NCBI RefSeq assembly: GCF_023499215.1
Contig: NZ_JAKHSK010000031.1
Coordinates: 1 to 57,030, forward strand
Length of the DNA stretch: 57,030 nucleotides
Direction: 5' to 3'
Source: Zunongwangia pacifica
GTDB lineage: Bacteria; Bacteroidota; Bacteroidia; Flavobacteriales; Flavobacteriaceae
Position 1 is the first letter of the stretch; every line of letters begins with the position of its first letter. Shown here in pieces: positions 34,417 through 43,596 of the stretch. The notes under the pieces are model-generated. The model searched no databases. It was not told where the DNA came from and saw only the letters and a list, made by a program, of their open reading frames with translations. Both the position numbers and the translations under genes were made by a program.

Positions 34417-35124
34417 ATGGACATTTTTCTTCATGCAGATACCTGGGTGGCTTTGCTTACCCTAACATTTATGGAAATAGTATTAGGTATCGATAATATT
34501 ATTTTTATTTCGCTTGTAGCAGGTAAATTGCCAAAAGACCAGCAAAAGAAAGCCAGGATTGGTGGGCTTACGCTAGCCATGTTTACAAGGGTTTTACTTC
34601 TTTTGGGCATAACCTGGATAATTGGTTTAACTAAACCAGTGGTCACTTTTGGTGATTTTGACTTGAGTTGGAGGGATATTATTCTATTAGCAGGAGGACT
34701 TTTTCTTTTGGTGAAAAGCACCCTGGAAATTCATCATAAAGTGGAAGGGCAACAAGAAGCTGAAAGGGAGATTAAAGTAAAATCCTTTAGTCTGGCCATT
34801 GCTCAAATCGTCATGTTGGATATTATTTTTTCTTTTGATTCCATTTTAACCGCGGTTGGTTTAACTACTCAGGTTACTTTAATGATCATCGCGGTAATTA
34901 TTTCGATTTTAGTAATGATGATTTTTGCCAAAGCAGTAAGTGATTTTGTAAATAATCATCCTACAATCCAGATTTTAGCTTTAAGTTTTTTAATACTTAT
35001 TGGCGTGATGCTCATTGTAGAAGCCTTGCATTATCATGTCCCTAAAGGCTATATCTATTTTTCGGTTTTCTTTTCGCTCGCTATCGAAATGCTGAATATG
35101 CGCTATCGTAAAAATAATGTGTAG
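34417..35124 (+). CDS. TerC family integral membrane protein
   Basis: A 235-residue TerC-family protein with about seven membrane helices. The two family signatures with acidic residues inside helices are FMEIVLGIDNIIFISLVAG (about 19-37) and VMLDIIFSFDSILTAVG (about 132-148). TerC relatives have been linked to metal-ion (manganese) export and tellurite resistance; the ion handled here is not known. It stands as a single gene between the terminator at 34301 and a lipoprotein gene. Confidence 0.92.
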   Translation: MDIFLHADTWVALLTLTFMEIVLGIDNIIFISLVAGKLPKDQQKKARIGGLTLAMFTRVLLLLGITWIIGLTKPVVTFGDFDLSWRDIILLAGGLFLLVKSTLEIHHKVEGQQEAEREIKVKSFSLAIAQIVMLDIIFSFDSILTAVGLTTQVTLMIIAVIISILVMMIFAKAVSDFVNNHPTIQILALSFLILIGVMLIVEALHYHVPKGYIYFSVFFSLAIEMLNMRYRKNNV

Positions 35125-35206
35125 TTTTTTTTAGATAAAATTTTATTTCATCTCATAAGCAACCTTTTTAAGATTTTTGTATCTATCAGAAAATAAATCG
35201 TTTATT

Positions 35207-35686
35207 ATGAAGAGATTTTTACCTGTTCTAATTTTAAGCCTATTTATTTTTGCATGTAGCAAAGAAGAATCAGTGCAACATGATGTTGTTGGTGCCTGGG
35301 AAAATGTAATGCGGCCTTCAATGGGGACAAGTGATGCAATTGATTTGACAGAATATCAGATTGTAACTCAAATTATTTTTTCTGAAAGTGCCTCCTATTC
35401 CCTAGATCGATTTGTTCAAGACCCAGAGACTCATGAAGTAATAGGTTATCTTGATCGCCATATAGGTAATTTTTCAATTGAAGGGAATATGGTAAGTCTT
35501 CAGTACGATTGGTATAGCACGATAGAAAATGATCAGATTCAGGTGGTCGCTGTGGACGATCTGGAACTTTTACATGCAGAGCAAAATAGGAGACGTAGCT
35601 ATTCTTTTGAAAATGGCAAACTAATTTTAGGTTGCGATTATAACGAAAACTGTGTTGCTGTTTCTCATAAAAGAGTAAAACTATAA
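35207..35686 (+). CDS. Lipocalin-like lipoprotein, function unknown
   Basis: From the ATG at 35207 the protein has 159 residues with a lipoprotein signal MKRFLPVLILSLFIFAC (Cys17). A TTG at 35177 would put 10 residues in front of the signal and is unlikely. The mature part is short and beta-rich (VGAWENVMRPSMGTSD, IIFSESASYSLDRF, RSYSFENGKLILGCDY), like the lipocalin-type domains common in Bacteroidota lipoproteins. No neighbour gives a functional hint. Confidence 0.8.
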   Translation: MKRFLPVLILSLFIFACSKEESVQHDVVGAWENVMRPSMGTSDAIDLTEYQIVTQIIFSESASYSLDRFVQDPETHEVIGYLDRHIGNFSIEGNMVSLQYDWYSTIENDQIQVVAVDDLELLHAEQNRRRSYSFENGKLILGCDYNENCVAVSHKRVKL

Positions 35687-35695
35687 CGAGCTTTT

Positions 35696-36307
35696 TTACA
35701 AAGCGTTCTCCTTTTTAATTTCTCTTGCGAGCAGTTTTTGTTGTGCATCGCCTTTTTCTAAATGATGTATGGAAGATTTTACATCCTCTTTTTTATATCC
35801 CTGGTGTAATTTTGCAACACCTTGGATTTTAAAAGGTTCGGCCCAAAATCCCGTAATGAGTGGTAAGTGATCTAACAGCATTTGCTGCGGAATTTCATGA
35901 TAAAAAAGAGGTGATTTTTGTCGATTTTCGAAAGTATTGACCAACTTTTTTAAAGAACTTTCTAACTCTTGGGGAGTCTGAAGTTTAATACGTGCATTAA
36001 CGTGCACTGCGGAATAATCCCAGGTGCTAATGTCTTTTTCTGCATACCAGGAAGAACTTACATAACCTTGTGCGCCACTAAAGATCAGCAAAACTTCGGC
36101 ACCGTCCTGTAAAGCCTTTAATTGCTCGTTATGATTAGCGATATGAGCATATAATTTAAAATTTAGAGCATCACCTTCAGTTAAAACCGGAACATGTGTC
36201 GCCACAAAATTCTTCAACTTGCTCACCATAGTCGCAAAAGGATGATTTTGGATAAATTTGAAGATAAATTCAGGATCATCCTTTATGTAATTTTTTGGCT
36301 GATACAT
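35696..36307 (-). CDS. PaiB-type FMN-binding protein
   Basis: A 203-residue member of the FMN-binding PaiB family (Bacillus PaiB is a negative transcriptional regulator). Typical features are YQPKNYIKDDPEFIFKFIQNHPFATM at the start, HIANHNEQ, LLIFSGAQGYVSSSWY and STWDYSAVHVNA. The split-barrel FMN fold is shared with pyridoxamine oxidases, so a role as flavin-dependent reductase is also possible. It follows the YetF-like gene by 83 bases on the same strand. Confidence 0.9.
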   Translation of the reverse strand: MYQPKNYIKDDPEFIFKFIQNHPFATMVSKLKNFVATHVPVLTEGDALNFKLYAHIANHNEQLKALQDGAEVLLIFSGAQGYVSSSWYAEKDISTWDYSAVHVNARIKLQTPQELESSLKKLVNTFENRQKSPLFYHEIPQQMLLDHLPLITGFWAEPFKIQGVAKLHQGYKKEDVKSSIHHLEKGDAQQKLLAREIKKENAL

Positions 36308-36390
36308 ATTTTTCAGAAGTAATTATCGTCGGATCACGCCCACGAAGCATTTAATCTCCATGATCGAGTGAAAATTATAGTCGCAAATTA

Positions 36391-36909
36391 CTAATTTCGG
36401 TTTACATCTTTGATAAGCCATTCTTCTAATTTTTTATCTGGCGAATGTAATACTGAAACATCACCGGTGGTTTCAAAAACAACGGCTCTTACTTCAGAAA
36501 GTTGAATTACATTGGCTTCTCTAAGCTTTCCGCGTAAATCAGATTCGGTTACACGGGCTTTTTTTAAATTTTCATGCAGAATTTTTCCTTCTTCCATGAG
36601 CAATAAAGGCTCATTGTCGGTCATTTTCTGAAAAAAGGGATACCTTCTTAAAAATGCGGTGGCAATTTGTAAAATATAAACAACCAGTAAACCTACGGCG
36701 CCTTGTAGCAAACTAACATTCTTTAGTAGAATAGTTGAAGCTAAAATACTTCCGCTGGCAATAGTCATTGCAAAATCGAAGCTCGACATTTTAGAAAAGC
36801 TTCTTTTTCCCGCTATTCGGGTATAAATTATGATAGTGATATAAATACCAAATGCGCTAAGTAATATTGCAATTAAGCTTGTTCCAGATGCTTCAAACCA
36901 TTTCTCCAT
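36391..36909 (-). CDS. DUF421 (YetF-like) membrane protein
   Basis: A 172-residue protein with three N-terminal helices (about 11-30, 45-62, 68-88) and a cytoplasmic DUF421 domain (NEPLLLMEEGKILHENLKKARVTESDLRGKLREANV; AVVFETTGDVSVL). YetF-type proteins are linked to spore germination in Bacillus, but in Bacteroidota their function is unknown. The 70-base gap to the upstream SDR gene holds two small G/C-rich inverted repeats (CCCTTATTAAGGG at 36926-36938 and CCCCAGGCTTGCCCCGAGG) of flavobacterial repeat type. Confidence 0.9.
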   Translation of the reverse strand: MEKWFEASGTSLIAILLSAFGIYITIIIYTRIAGKRSFSKMSSFDFAMTIASGSILASTILLKNVSLLQGAVGLLVVYILQIATAFLRRYPFFQKMTDNEPLLLMEEGKILHENLKKARVTESDLRGKLREANVIQLSEVRAVVFETTGDVSVLHSPDKKLEEWLIKDVNRN

Positions 36910-36979
36910 ATTGTTGATTTTAATCCCTTATTAAGGGTTTTATTCCCCCAGGCTTGCCCCGAGGTTCTTGATTTGATAA

Positions 36980-37828
36980 TTATCCTCCTATTAATTCGCC
37001 ACCATTAACATGAATTGTTTGCCCCGTAATATAGCTGCTATCTTCACTGGCTAGGAAAACATAAGCAGGTGCAACTTCTCCCGGTTGCCCGGCGCGTCCC
37101 ATGGGTACTTTTTGTCCAAACTTGGTAACATTATCAAAAGTAGCCGGGATTAGGGGAGTCCATATTGGCCCTGGGGCAACGGCATTTACCCGAATTCCTT
37201 TTGACACCAGCATCGATGATAAACTTCTTGTAAAGCTGGTGATAGCTCCTTTACTACTGGCGTAGTCTAACAAATGGGCACTGCCACGATACGAAGTGAC
37301 CGAGGTAGTATTTACAATAGTCGAATTTTCTTTTAAGTGGTTTAAGGCCTCTTTTAAAATATAGAAATAGGGATAAATATTGGTTTCAAAAGTTTCTTTT
37401 AACTGATCGATGCTTATATCCTGAATATTATCTTTGGGAAACTGCACTGCCGCGTTATTGACCAAGATGTCTAAACTACCAAATTCTGTAACCACATCAT
37501 TTACCGCTTTTTTGCAAAACTTAGGGTTTTTAATGTCTCCTGCCAGTAAAAAACACGCTTGCCCTTCAGCTTCAATACGTTTTTTTGTTTCTAACGCATC
37601 CTCATCTTCTTCAAGGTAAATAATGGCTACATTAGCCCCTTCACGGGCAAAATGTACGGCGACGCTTTGCCCAATGCCACTGTCGCCTCCTGTAATTAGC
37701 GCGTTTTTACCTTTCAGCTTTTCACTGCCTTTGTAGGAGTCTCTAATAACCATGGGTTGGGGCTCCATTTTGTGCTGATCTCCCGGTTGTTTTTGATCTT
37801 GTTGCGGAAAGGTTTTTGGATGATTCAT
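36980..37828 (-). CDS. Short-chain dehydrogenase/reductase, YghA/YhdF-like
   Basis: A 282-residue classical SDR with an extra N-terminal tail rich in Q and P (HPKTFPQQDQKQPGDQHKMEPQP), as in the YghA/general-stress-protein-39 subgroup. The NAD(P) site is ALITGGDSGIGQSVA; NNAA and the catalytic YASSKGAI are present; it ends VNGGELIGG. Members are often stress induced and reduce aldehydes or alcohols; the substrate is unknown. It is probably the first gene of a short minus-strand run with the YetF-like and PaiB-like genes. Confidence 0.92.
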   Translation of the reverse strand: MNHPKTFPQQDQKQPGDQHKMEPQPMVIRDSYKGSEKLKGKNALITGGDSGIGQSVAVHFAREGANVAIIYLEEDEDALETKKRIEAEGQACFLLAGDIKNPKFCKKAVNDVVTEFGSLDILVNNAAVQFPKDNIQDISIDQLKETFETNIYPYFYILKEALNHLKENSTIVNTTSVTSYRGSAHLLDYASSKGAITSFTRSLSSMLVSKGIRVNAVAPGPIWTPLIPATFDNVTKFGQKVPMGRAGQPGEVAPAYVFLASEDSSYITGQTIHVNGGELIGG

Positions 37829-37986
37829 AAAATTTGCAATTTAGTGATTTGAAAATCGAGTCAATTTAATCATGGTGAACGCAAAAAAAATGTTAAGTTG
37901 TCCTAAGCATTTCTAAAGGAGTGCCGATTTTAATTTTTTGAACTAAAAATTATTTGAATAAAACTAACTAACAACAGACTAAACAA

Positions 37987-38652
37987 ATGGCAACTTTAAA
38001 AATCGGGCATCGTGGAGCCAAAGGTCACGTGGCAGAAAACACGCTGGAAAGTATTAAAAAAGCGATAGCGCTTAAAGTAGATATGATCGAGATTGATGTG
38101 CATCTGTGTAAAACGGGGGAGCTGGTCGTAATTCATGATGAAGAACTAGGCAATACTACTTCAGGAAATGGGATGGTGGGTGATAAAAGCCTGGCGCAAA
38201 TTAAATCGTTTAGAACTAAAGAAGGGTATCAAATCCCAACCTTAGCCGAGGTACTGGAGCTTATTCAGGATAAAGTAATTTTAAATATCGAACTAAAAGG
38301 GGAAGGAACGGCCGAGCCGGTTTTAAAATGCCTGCAAAAATACCCTGGGGCAAAAATCCTTATTTCCAGTTTTAGTTTTAACGAATTAATGACCCTGCGC
38401 AGTTTAAATCCAGAAATTCCGGTGGCGGTTTTAACCGAAGATGATCTTAGTATGGCCTTTTTACAGGCGCGACATTTAAAAGCTGTCGCCGTAAATCCTT
38501 ATTACAGAATGGTGAACAGGGATTTTATTGCAGATTGTCATCGAAACAATATTAAAGTCTATGTTTGGACGGTAAATAAACCAGAAAAGATTAAGAAATT
38601 AAAAAGTCTTGATGTTGATGGTATTTTTTCTGATTTTCCAGATCGATTATAA
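37987..38652 (+). CDS. Glycerophosphodiester phosphodiesterase
   Basis: A 221-residue GDPD TIM-barrel enzyme that hydrolyses glycerophosphodiesters to glycerol-3-phosphate and an alcohol. Catalytic motifs are near the start: IGHRGAKGHVAENTLESI (His8, Arg9, Glu18), EIDVHLCKTGELVVIHDE (Glu, Asp, His), with a later LNIELKGEG and VWTVNKPEKI. No signal peptide, so a cytoplasmic enzyme. It begins 24 bases before the flavoprotein gene, with which it likely forms a unit. Confidence 0.95.
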   Translation: MATLKIGHRGAKGHVAENTLESIKKAIALKVDMIEIDVHLCKTGELVVIHDEELGNTTSGNGMVGDKSLAQIKSFRTKEGYQIPTLAEVLELIQDKVILNIELKGEGTAEPVLKCLQKYPGAKILISSFSFNELMTLRSLNPEIPVAVLTEDDLSMAFLQARHLKAVAVNPYYRMVNRDFIADCHRNNIKVYVWTVNKPEKIKKLKSLDVDGIFSDFPDRL

Positions 38653-38676
38653 CTGAAAATAGTTTTAAAGGAACGT

Positions 38677-39927
38677 ATGGCGCATTATGATGTATTGATT
38701 GTAGGAGGCGGAGCCGCCGGTTTTTTTACCGCGATTAATCTGGCGAATTTTAATCGGGAATTAAAAATCGCCATTTTAGAGCGTGGTAAAATCGTGTTGT
38801 CGAAAGTGAGAATTTCAGGAGGTGGGCGTTGTAATGTGACCCATGCTGAATTTATTCCGAAAGAATTAACGCTTAATTACCCAAGAGGAGAAAAAGAACT
38901 GCTGGGGCCGTTTCATCGTTTTATGACTGGCGATACCATTGGCTGGTTTGCAGAGCGTGGTGTAGCATTGAAAACAGAGGAGGACGGAAGAATGTTTCCG
39001 GTTACTGATAATTCTGAAACGATCATCGATTGTTTTCTTTCTGAAACCCGGCGTTTGGGGATCGAAGTTCTTACCGGGCAGCCGGTAAAAAACATTCAAA
39101 AAAATGATGAATCCTGGCTAATAGAAAGTACAAAAGCTAATTTTACCTGCGATAAATTGGTGATTGCGACGGGAAGTAATCCCAAAATGTGGGAGATTTT
39201 GGAGAGGTTAGGGCATAAAATGGTGAATGCAGTCCCCTCGTTGTTTACTTTTAATATCAAAGATCCAAGGATTAAAGATTTGGCGGGTATTTCTACGTTT
39301 GCTGAGGTGAAAATCCCAAATTCGGGATTGGAAAGTGAAGGGCCGCTTCTTATAACCCATTGGGGAATGAGTGGTCCGGGAATTTTAAAGCTTTCGGCCT
39401 GGGGTGCAAGGGAACTAAACGACTGTGATTACCGATTTTCGATTTTGGTAAATTGGGTGCCTGGTTTTAATCCAGATACTATTTTAGAAGAATTACGCGG
39501 TATAAAAGAATCCTCGGCAAAACAAAAAGTAGCTAAATATGCGCAATTTGAACTTCCTAAACGGCTTTGGGTAAGATTAGTAATGGCGGCAGCTATTTCA
39601 GACGATGAGGTGTGGGCAAATGTTTCAAAAGCGCAATTAGATCAGTTAGCTTTTCAGCTGACTAAGGGAGAATTTCAGGTAAATGGTAAAAGCACTTTTA
39701 AGGACGAATTTGTTACAGCAGGTGGCGTAGATTTAAAAGAAATCGACTTTAAAAACTTCCGAAGTAAAAAATATGATAGCCTGTTTTTGGCAGGAGAAGT
39801 ATTAAATATCGATGCGATTACCGGGGGATTTAATTTTCAGAATGCATGGACGGGTGGCTATATTGCGGCTAAAGCAATTGCCGGGGAATTAGTTAATTCG
39901 CCAAAACTCGAAAGTGAAAACGATTAG
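38677..39927 (+). CDS. HI0933/BaiN-type FAD-dependent oxidoreductase
   Basis: A 416-residue flavoprotein. It opens with the FAD motif VLIVGGGAAGFFTAINLAN, then the family signature KVRISGGGRCNVTHAE, and closes with LFLAGEVLNIDAITGGFNFQNAWTGGYIAAKAIAG. This is the HI0933 family (BaiN/YhiN). The exact reaction is unsettled for most members. The last 39 bases overlap the 3' end of the convergent tspO gene. Confidence 0.93.
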   Translation: MAHYDVLIVGGGAAGFFTAINLANFNRELKIAILERGKIVLSKVRISGGGRCNVTHAEFIPKELTLNYPRGEKELLGPFHRFMTGDTIGWFAERGVALKTEEDGRMFPVTDNSETIIDCFLSETRRLGIEVLTGQPVKNIQKNDESWLIESTKANFTCDKLVIATGSNPKMWEILERLGHKMVNAVPSLFTFNIKDPRIKDLAGISTFAEVKIPNSGLESEGPLLITHWGMSGPGILKLSAWGARELNDCDYRFSILVNWVPGFNPDTILEELRGIKESSAKQKVAKYAQFELPKRLWVRLVMAAAISDDEVWANVSKAQLDQLAFQLTKGEFQVNGKSTFKDEFVTAGGVDLKEIDFKNFRSKKYDSLFLAGEVLNIDAITGGFNFQNAWTGGYIAAKAIAGELVNSPKLESEND

Positions 39928-40365
39928 GAAAAGCACCCAGACGGCATAAGGGATAAGAAGATAGGCTGAAAGCGCATTTACCACCTTAAACCATTTAATA
40001 GTGATAAGCAACAATATAAAAACAGCACTTATGGCTATTAAAGCGATCATGGGTTCGTGTAGACCAAAGAAAAATAAAAACCAAAAGGCGTTAAGCAGTA
40101 AAATAAACCCAAAATGGTAAAGGGCGGTTTTAACCCATTTGTGGTAAAAGCCTTTGTTCCAGACCAAACCTGCAGAAATACCAATAAGTAAATACATGAT
40201 TGTCCAAACCGGGCCAAATAAAAATTCTGGCGGTGTAAACCATGGTTTTTGCAGCGCAGCATACCAGGAGTCTAGTCCGTTTTGAAGAGCAATAATCCCC
40301 AAAAAACCAAAAACCAGACAAACAGCGGTGGCTGTTACGCTGCGGATAAGCAGCTTAGAGTTCAT
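39889..40365 (-). CDS. TspO/MBR family protein
   Basis: A 158-residue TspO (peripheral benzodiazepine receptor-type) membrane protein with five helices. Family markers are PWFTPPEFLFGPVWTIMYLL (the signature PPxxxFGPVWT) and FGFILLLNAFWFLFFFGLHEP. TspO binds porphyrins and related compounds and is linked to their transport or breakdown and to stress. The 3' end overlaps the flavoprotein gene by 39 bases in convergent orientation. Confidence 0.93.
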   Translation of the reverse strand: MNSKLLIRSVTATAVCLVFGFLGIIALQNGLDSWYAALQKPWFTPPEFLFGPVWTIMYLLIGISAGLVWNKGFYHKWVKTALYHFGFILLLNAFWFLFFFGLHEPMIALIAISAVFILLLITIKWFKVVNALSAYLLIPYAVWVLFLIVFTFEFWRIN

Positions 40366-40442
40366 GACTTAGGTTAGGTTTGACTTTAAAAATAACAAAA
40401 AAAATGAATTTTACCTCCTTTATAGGTGAAAATTTAAAAGCA

Positions 40443-40450
40443 TATATTTG
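40443..40450 (+). promoter_or_regulatory. -7 box upstream of the mevalonate-pathway operon
   Basis: TATATTTG followed by C, the preferred Bacteroidota -7 sequence, 18 bases before the ATG at 40469. The -33 element is weak (TTTA at about 40419). The leader would be very short. Confidence 0.6.
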
Positions 40451-40468
40451 CTGAAAATCTAAAGAAAA

Positions 40469-41560
40469 ATGCCTGATAAGGAGTTTATTGCAGTATCTTT
40501 AAAAAATGCTATAGAAAGTGGATCGGTTTGCTGGGAAGCCCCAAGTAATATAGCCTTGGTGAAATATTGGGGGAAAAAGGAAAATCAAATTCCGGCCAAT
40601 CCCTCGTTAAGTTTTACCCTTAAAAACTGCAAAACCACCACCACATTAAACTATGTTAAAGTTTCTGAGAATGCTACTCTTTCCGAAGAAATTGAGTTCG
40701 ATGTGATCTTTGAAGGTGTTAAGAAAGAGAGTTTTAAACCCAAAATAGCTACTTTTTTTAAACGAATTTTACCCTTTTGTTCTTATTTAAAAGCGTTTAG
40801 GTTTGAAGTGGTCTCAGAAAATTCATTTCCGCATAGTAGTGGAATTGCTTCTTCGGCCAGCGGCATGAGTGCATTGGCACTTTGTGTAATGAGTTTAGAA
40901 AAAAGCCTGTTTCCTAAAATAGAAGACGATTTTTTCTATAAAAAGGCATCTTTTTTGGCAAGATTAGGTAGCGGTAGCGCTTGTAGAAGTATAAAAGGTG
41001 ATCTTGTAGTGTGGGGAGAACATAAGGAAATCCCATTAAGTAGTGATGCCTATGGTATTCAGTATCCGTTTAAAATTGCCGATGTTTTTAAGGATTTTCA
41101 GGATACTATATTGCTTGTCGACAAAGGCAAAAAACAAGTAAGCAGCACCGTGGGGCATAATTTAATGCATGGGCATCCTTTTGCAGCAGCCAGGTTTCAA
41201 CAGGCGCACGATCATTTAAGTGCACTGATTCCTATTTTTAAAAATGGAGATTTAGCAGCGTTTATTAAAATTGTGGAACGTGAAGCACTTACGCTGCACG
41301 CCATGATGATGAGCAGTGATCCTTATTTTTTATTGGTGAAACCCAATACTTTGGCGATTATCCATAAAATTTGGGAGAAACGTGAAGAAAGCAATATTCC
41401 GGTTTGTTTCACTTTAGACGCCGGTGCAAACGTACATATGTTATATCCTTCTAAAAATAAAGAAGAGATTTTGGAATTTGTTAAGAACGAGTTAGTTGTC
41501 TATTGTGAAAATGGACACTATATTTGTGACGAAATTGGAGAAGGATCAAAAAAGTTGTAA
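40469..41560 (+). CDS. mvaD: Diphosphomevalonate decarboxylase
   Basis: The enzyme makes isopentenyl diphosphate from diphosphomevalonate, the last step of the mevalonate pathway. The 363-residue protein starts its GHMP fold with SNIALVKYWGKKENQIPANP, and the ATP loop is FPHSSGIASSASGMSALAL. A conserved Ser/Asp segment follows in SGSACRSIKGDLVVWG (about 171-186) and a late DAGANVHMLYP. The length and motifs fit the Bacteroidota form of the enzyme. It is first in an operon with a mevalonate-kinase-like protein and a UbiA enzyme. Confidence 0.94.
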   Translation: MPDKEFIAVSLKNAIESGSVCWEAPSNIALVKYWGKKENQIPANPSLSFTLKNCKTTTTLNYVKVSENATLSEEIEFDVIFEGVKKESFKPKIATFFKRILPFCSYLKAFRFEVVSENSFPHSSGIASSASGMSALALCVMSLEKSLFPKIEDDFFYKKASFLARLGSGSACRSIKGDLVVWGEHKEIPLSSDAYGIQYPFKIADVFKDFQDTILLVDKGKKQVSSTVGHNLMHGHPFAAARFQQAHDHLSALIPIFKNGDLAAFIKIVEREALTLHAMMMSSDPYFLLVKPNTLAIIHKIWEKREESNIPVCFTLDAGANVHMLYPSKNKEEILEFVKNELVVYCENGHYICDEIGEGSKKL

Positions 41561-41614
41561 ATTTACGTATATGGCTATGATTCAGGTTTTCAATTTCTGA
41601 ATGCTAAAAGGCTA

Positions 41615-42559
41615 ATGTATATGAAGGGACCTTTATTTTATTCTAAAATTTTATTGTTTGGGGAGTACGGAATTATAAAAGATTCCAAAGGATTATCCAT
41701 CCCTTACAATTTTTACAACGGTGCTTTAAAGGTTTCAGAAGAGCCTACAGCAAAGGCAAAAGAGTCTAACGAGCACTTAAGACGTTTTGCAAATTACCTG
41801 AACACACTTCAAAAAGAACATCCAGAACTGGTACAGTTTGATATTGCGACGTTAGAAGCTGATATTGAAAAAGGGATGTATTTTGATTCCAGTATTCCGC
41901 AGGGATACGGGGTAGGAAGTAGTGGGGCGCTTGTTGCCGCGATTTACGATAAATACGCTACCGATAAAATTACGGTGTTGGAAAATCTTACCAGGGATAA
42001 ATTATTAAAGCTGAAGAAGATTTTTGGTAAAATGGAAAGCTTTTTTCATGGAGAATCTTCTGGTCTGGATCCTTTAAACAGCTATCTAAGCATTCCTATT
42101 TTAATTAATTCTAAAGATAATATCGAGCCGGCCGGAATCCCTTCACAAACCGAGAATGGAACCGGAGCGGTATTTCTATTAGATAGTGGTTCTACCGGCG
42201 AAACGGCGCCCATGGTTTCCATTTTTATGGAAAATATGAAACAAGAGCCATTTAGAAAGATGCTTAAAAATCAGTTTGTAAAACATACCGATGCCTGTGT
42301 AGAAGATTTTCTAAAAGGTGATGTGAAGTCGCTTTTTAAAAACGTAAAAAGTCTTTCTCATGTAGTTTTAGATAACTTTAAACCTATGATTCCGGCTAAA
42401 TTCCACAAGCTTTGGAAAAATGGTATTGAGACCAACGATTATTACCTAAAACTTTGTGGTTCTGGTGGTGGTGGCTATATTCTTGGATTTACCGAGGATA
42501 TTGAAAAAGCCAAAAAATCACTAAAGGATTACAATCTAGAGGTGGTATATACCTTCTAA
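41615..42559 (+). CDS. GHMP kinase, mevalonate kinase-like
   Basis: A 314-residue GHMP kinase. The ATP loop is QGYGVGSSGALVAAIYDKY (about 99-117), the KILLFGEYGII segment marks the first motif, FFHGESSGLDPLNSYLS the catalytic region with Asp, and LCGSGGGGYILGF motif 3. This fits mevalonate kinase in the operon with mvaD; phosphomevalonate kinase is the alternative. Two ATG codons, 41615 and 41621, are possible starts. The gap to mvaD is 54 bases and to the UbiA gene 23. Confidence 0.88.
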   Translation: MYMKGPLFYSKILLFGEYGIIKDSKGLSIPYNFYNGALKVSEEPTAKAKESNEHLRRFANYLNTLQKEHPELVQFDIATLEADIEKGMYFDSSIPQGYGVGSSGALVAAIYDKYATDKITVLENLTRDKLLKLKKIFGKMESFFHGESSGLDPLNSYLSIPILINSKDNIEPAGIPSQTENGTGAVFLLDSGSTGETAPMVSIFMENMKQEPFRKMLKNQFVKHTDACVEDFLKGDVKSLFKNVKSLSHVVLDNFKPMIPAKFHKLWKNGIETNDYYLKLCGSGGGGYILGFTEDIEKAKKSLKDYNLEVVYTF

Positions 42560-42582
42560 GTTTACCTGAAAAAGTATAGCCT

Positions 42583-43488
42583 ATGGCTTCGCTAATGAAT
42601 AAGCGTTTTTTGCTTAAGATGCTAAGCCTCTTTTCTGTGGTACGCGGTTATAATATTTTGATGATCGTTATTGCCCAGTATCTGGCTTCAGCATTTATAC
42701 TTGCCCCTAAGCTTCCTTTGCGCGAGGTTTTTTTCGATGATAATCTTTTTTTTCTCATTTTAAGTACGGCAACGGTCATCGCTTCAGGATATATTATCAA
42801 TAATTTTTATGATAGTGAGAAAGACCTTATAAATCGACCCAAGAAAACGATGCTGGACAGGATCGTTGGGCAGCGCACCAAACTTTCGGTTTACTTTATC
42901 CTTAATATGTTTGCGGTGTTTTTTGCCAGTTATGTTTCGTTTAAAACCGTTGTATTTTTTTCCTTATATATTTTTGCTATTTGGTTTTATTCCCACCGCT
43001 TAAAGAAAATTCTGTTTGTAGGGAACCTTGTAGCTTCGATCATTGCCATCGTTCCATTTTTTGCGGTTTTTGTGTACTACCGTAATACCGAAACGGTGAT
43101 TTTTATTCATGCGGCATTTTTATTTTTGATGATTGCCATGAGGGAGCTGGTAAAAGATCTTGAAAACCTAAAGGGAGATCTGGCATTAAATTATCATACT
43201 ATTCCGGTTGTTTACGGTGAAAAATGGAGTAAGTTATTTTTAGGGATTTTATTCTTAATTTCTATCATTCCTACCTTACTACTTACCCAAAAGTTTGATG
43301 TGGGATATATGCATTATTATTTTTATGCCACCTTTTTTCTGTTGGCCTTATTTATGCTGATCCTTTACTTTAGCAAAACAAAGTGGCAATACCTGATACT
43401 TCACAATATCCTGAAATTTATTATTGTAGCCGGGGTTTTTAGTATCTTACTTATTGATCCTGATACGCTTTTAAACAGAGTGTTCTAA
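42583..43488 (+). CDS. UbiA family prenyltransferase (geranylgeranylglycerol-phosphate geranylgeranyltransferase-like)
   Basis: A 301-residue integral membrane prenyltransferase with about eight helices. Both Asp-rich motifs can be placed: NNFYDSEKDLINRP (NxxxDxxxD; about 83-96) and DLENLKGDLALNYHTIPV. It binds a polyprenyl diphosphate. The last gene of an isoprenoid operon, it may transfer geranylgeranyl to a glycerol phosphate lipid, as annotated for related flavobacterial proteins, but other acceptors (quinone rings, tocopherol-like) are possible; this part is inference. Confidence 0.87.
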   Translation: MASLMNKRFLLKMLSLFSVVRGYNILMIVIAQYLASAFILAPKLPLREVFFDDNLFFLILSTATVIASGYIINNFYDSEKDLINRPKKTMLDRIVGQRTKLSVYFILNMFAVFFASYVSFKTVVFFSLYIFAIWFYSHRLKKILFVGNLVASIIAIVPFFAVFVYYRNTETVIFIHAAFLFLMIAMRELVKDLENLKGDLALNYHTIPVVYGEKWSKLFLGILFLISIIPTLLLTQKFDVGYMHYYFYATFFLLALFMLILYFSKTKWQYLILHNILKFIIVAGVFSILLIDPDTLLNRVF

Positions 43489-43573
43489 AAGCAAATTCCT
43501 AGATTATAGTAAGTTGACTTTAAAATAAATCAAAATCTTTTAATAATCATTTTTTAACATCGATACGAACCAG

Positions 43574-43581
43574 TATCTTTG
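43574..43581 (+). promoter_or_regulatory. -7 box upstream of the pseudouridine synthase gene
   Basis: TATCTTTG, followed by CA, is a TAnnTTTG match, 16 bases before the ATG at 43597. The -33 element is not clear (T-rich at 43551-43555). Confidence 0.55.
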
Positions 43582-43596
43582 CAAAAAATTAGCGAT

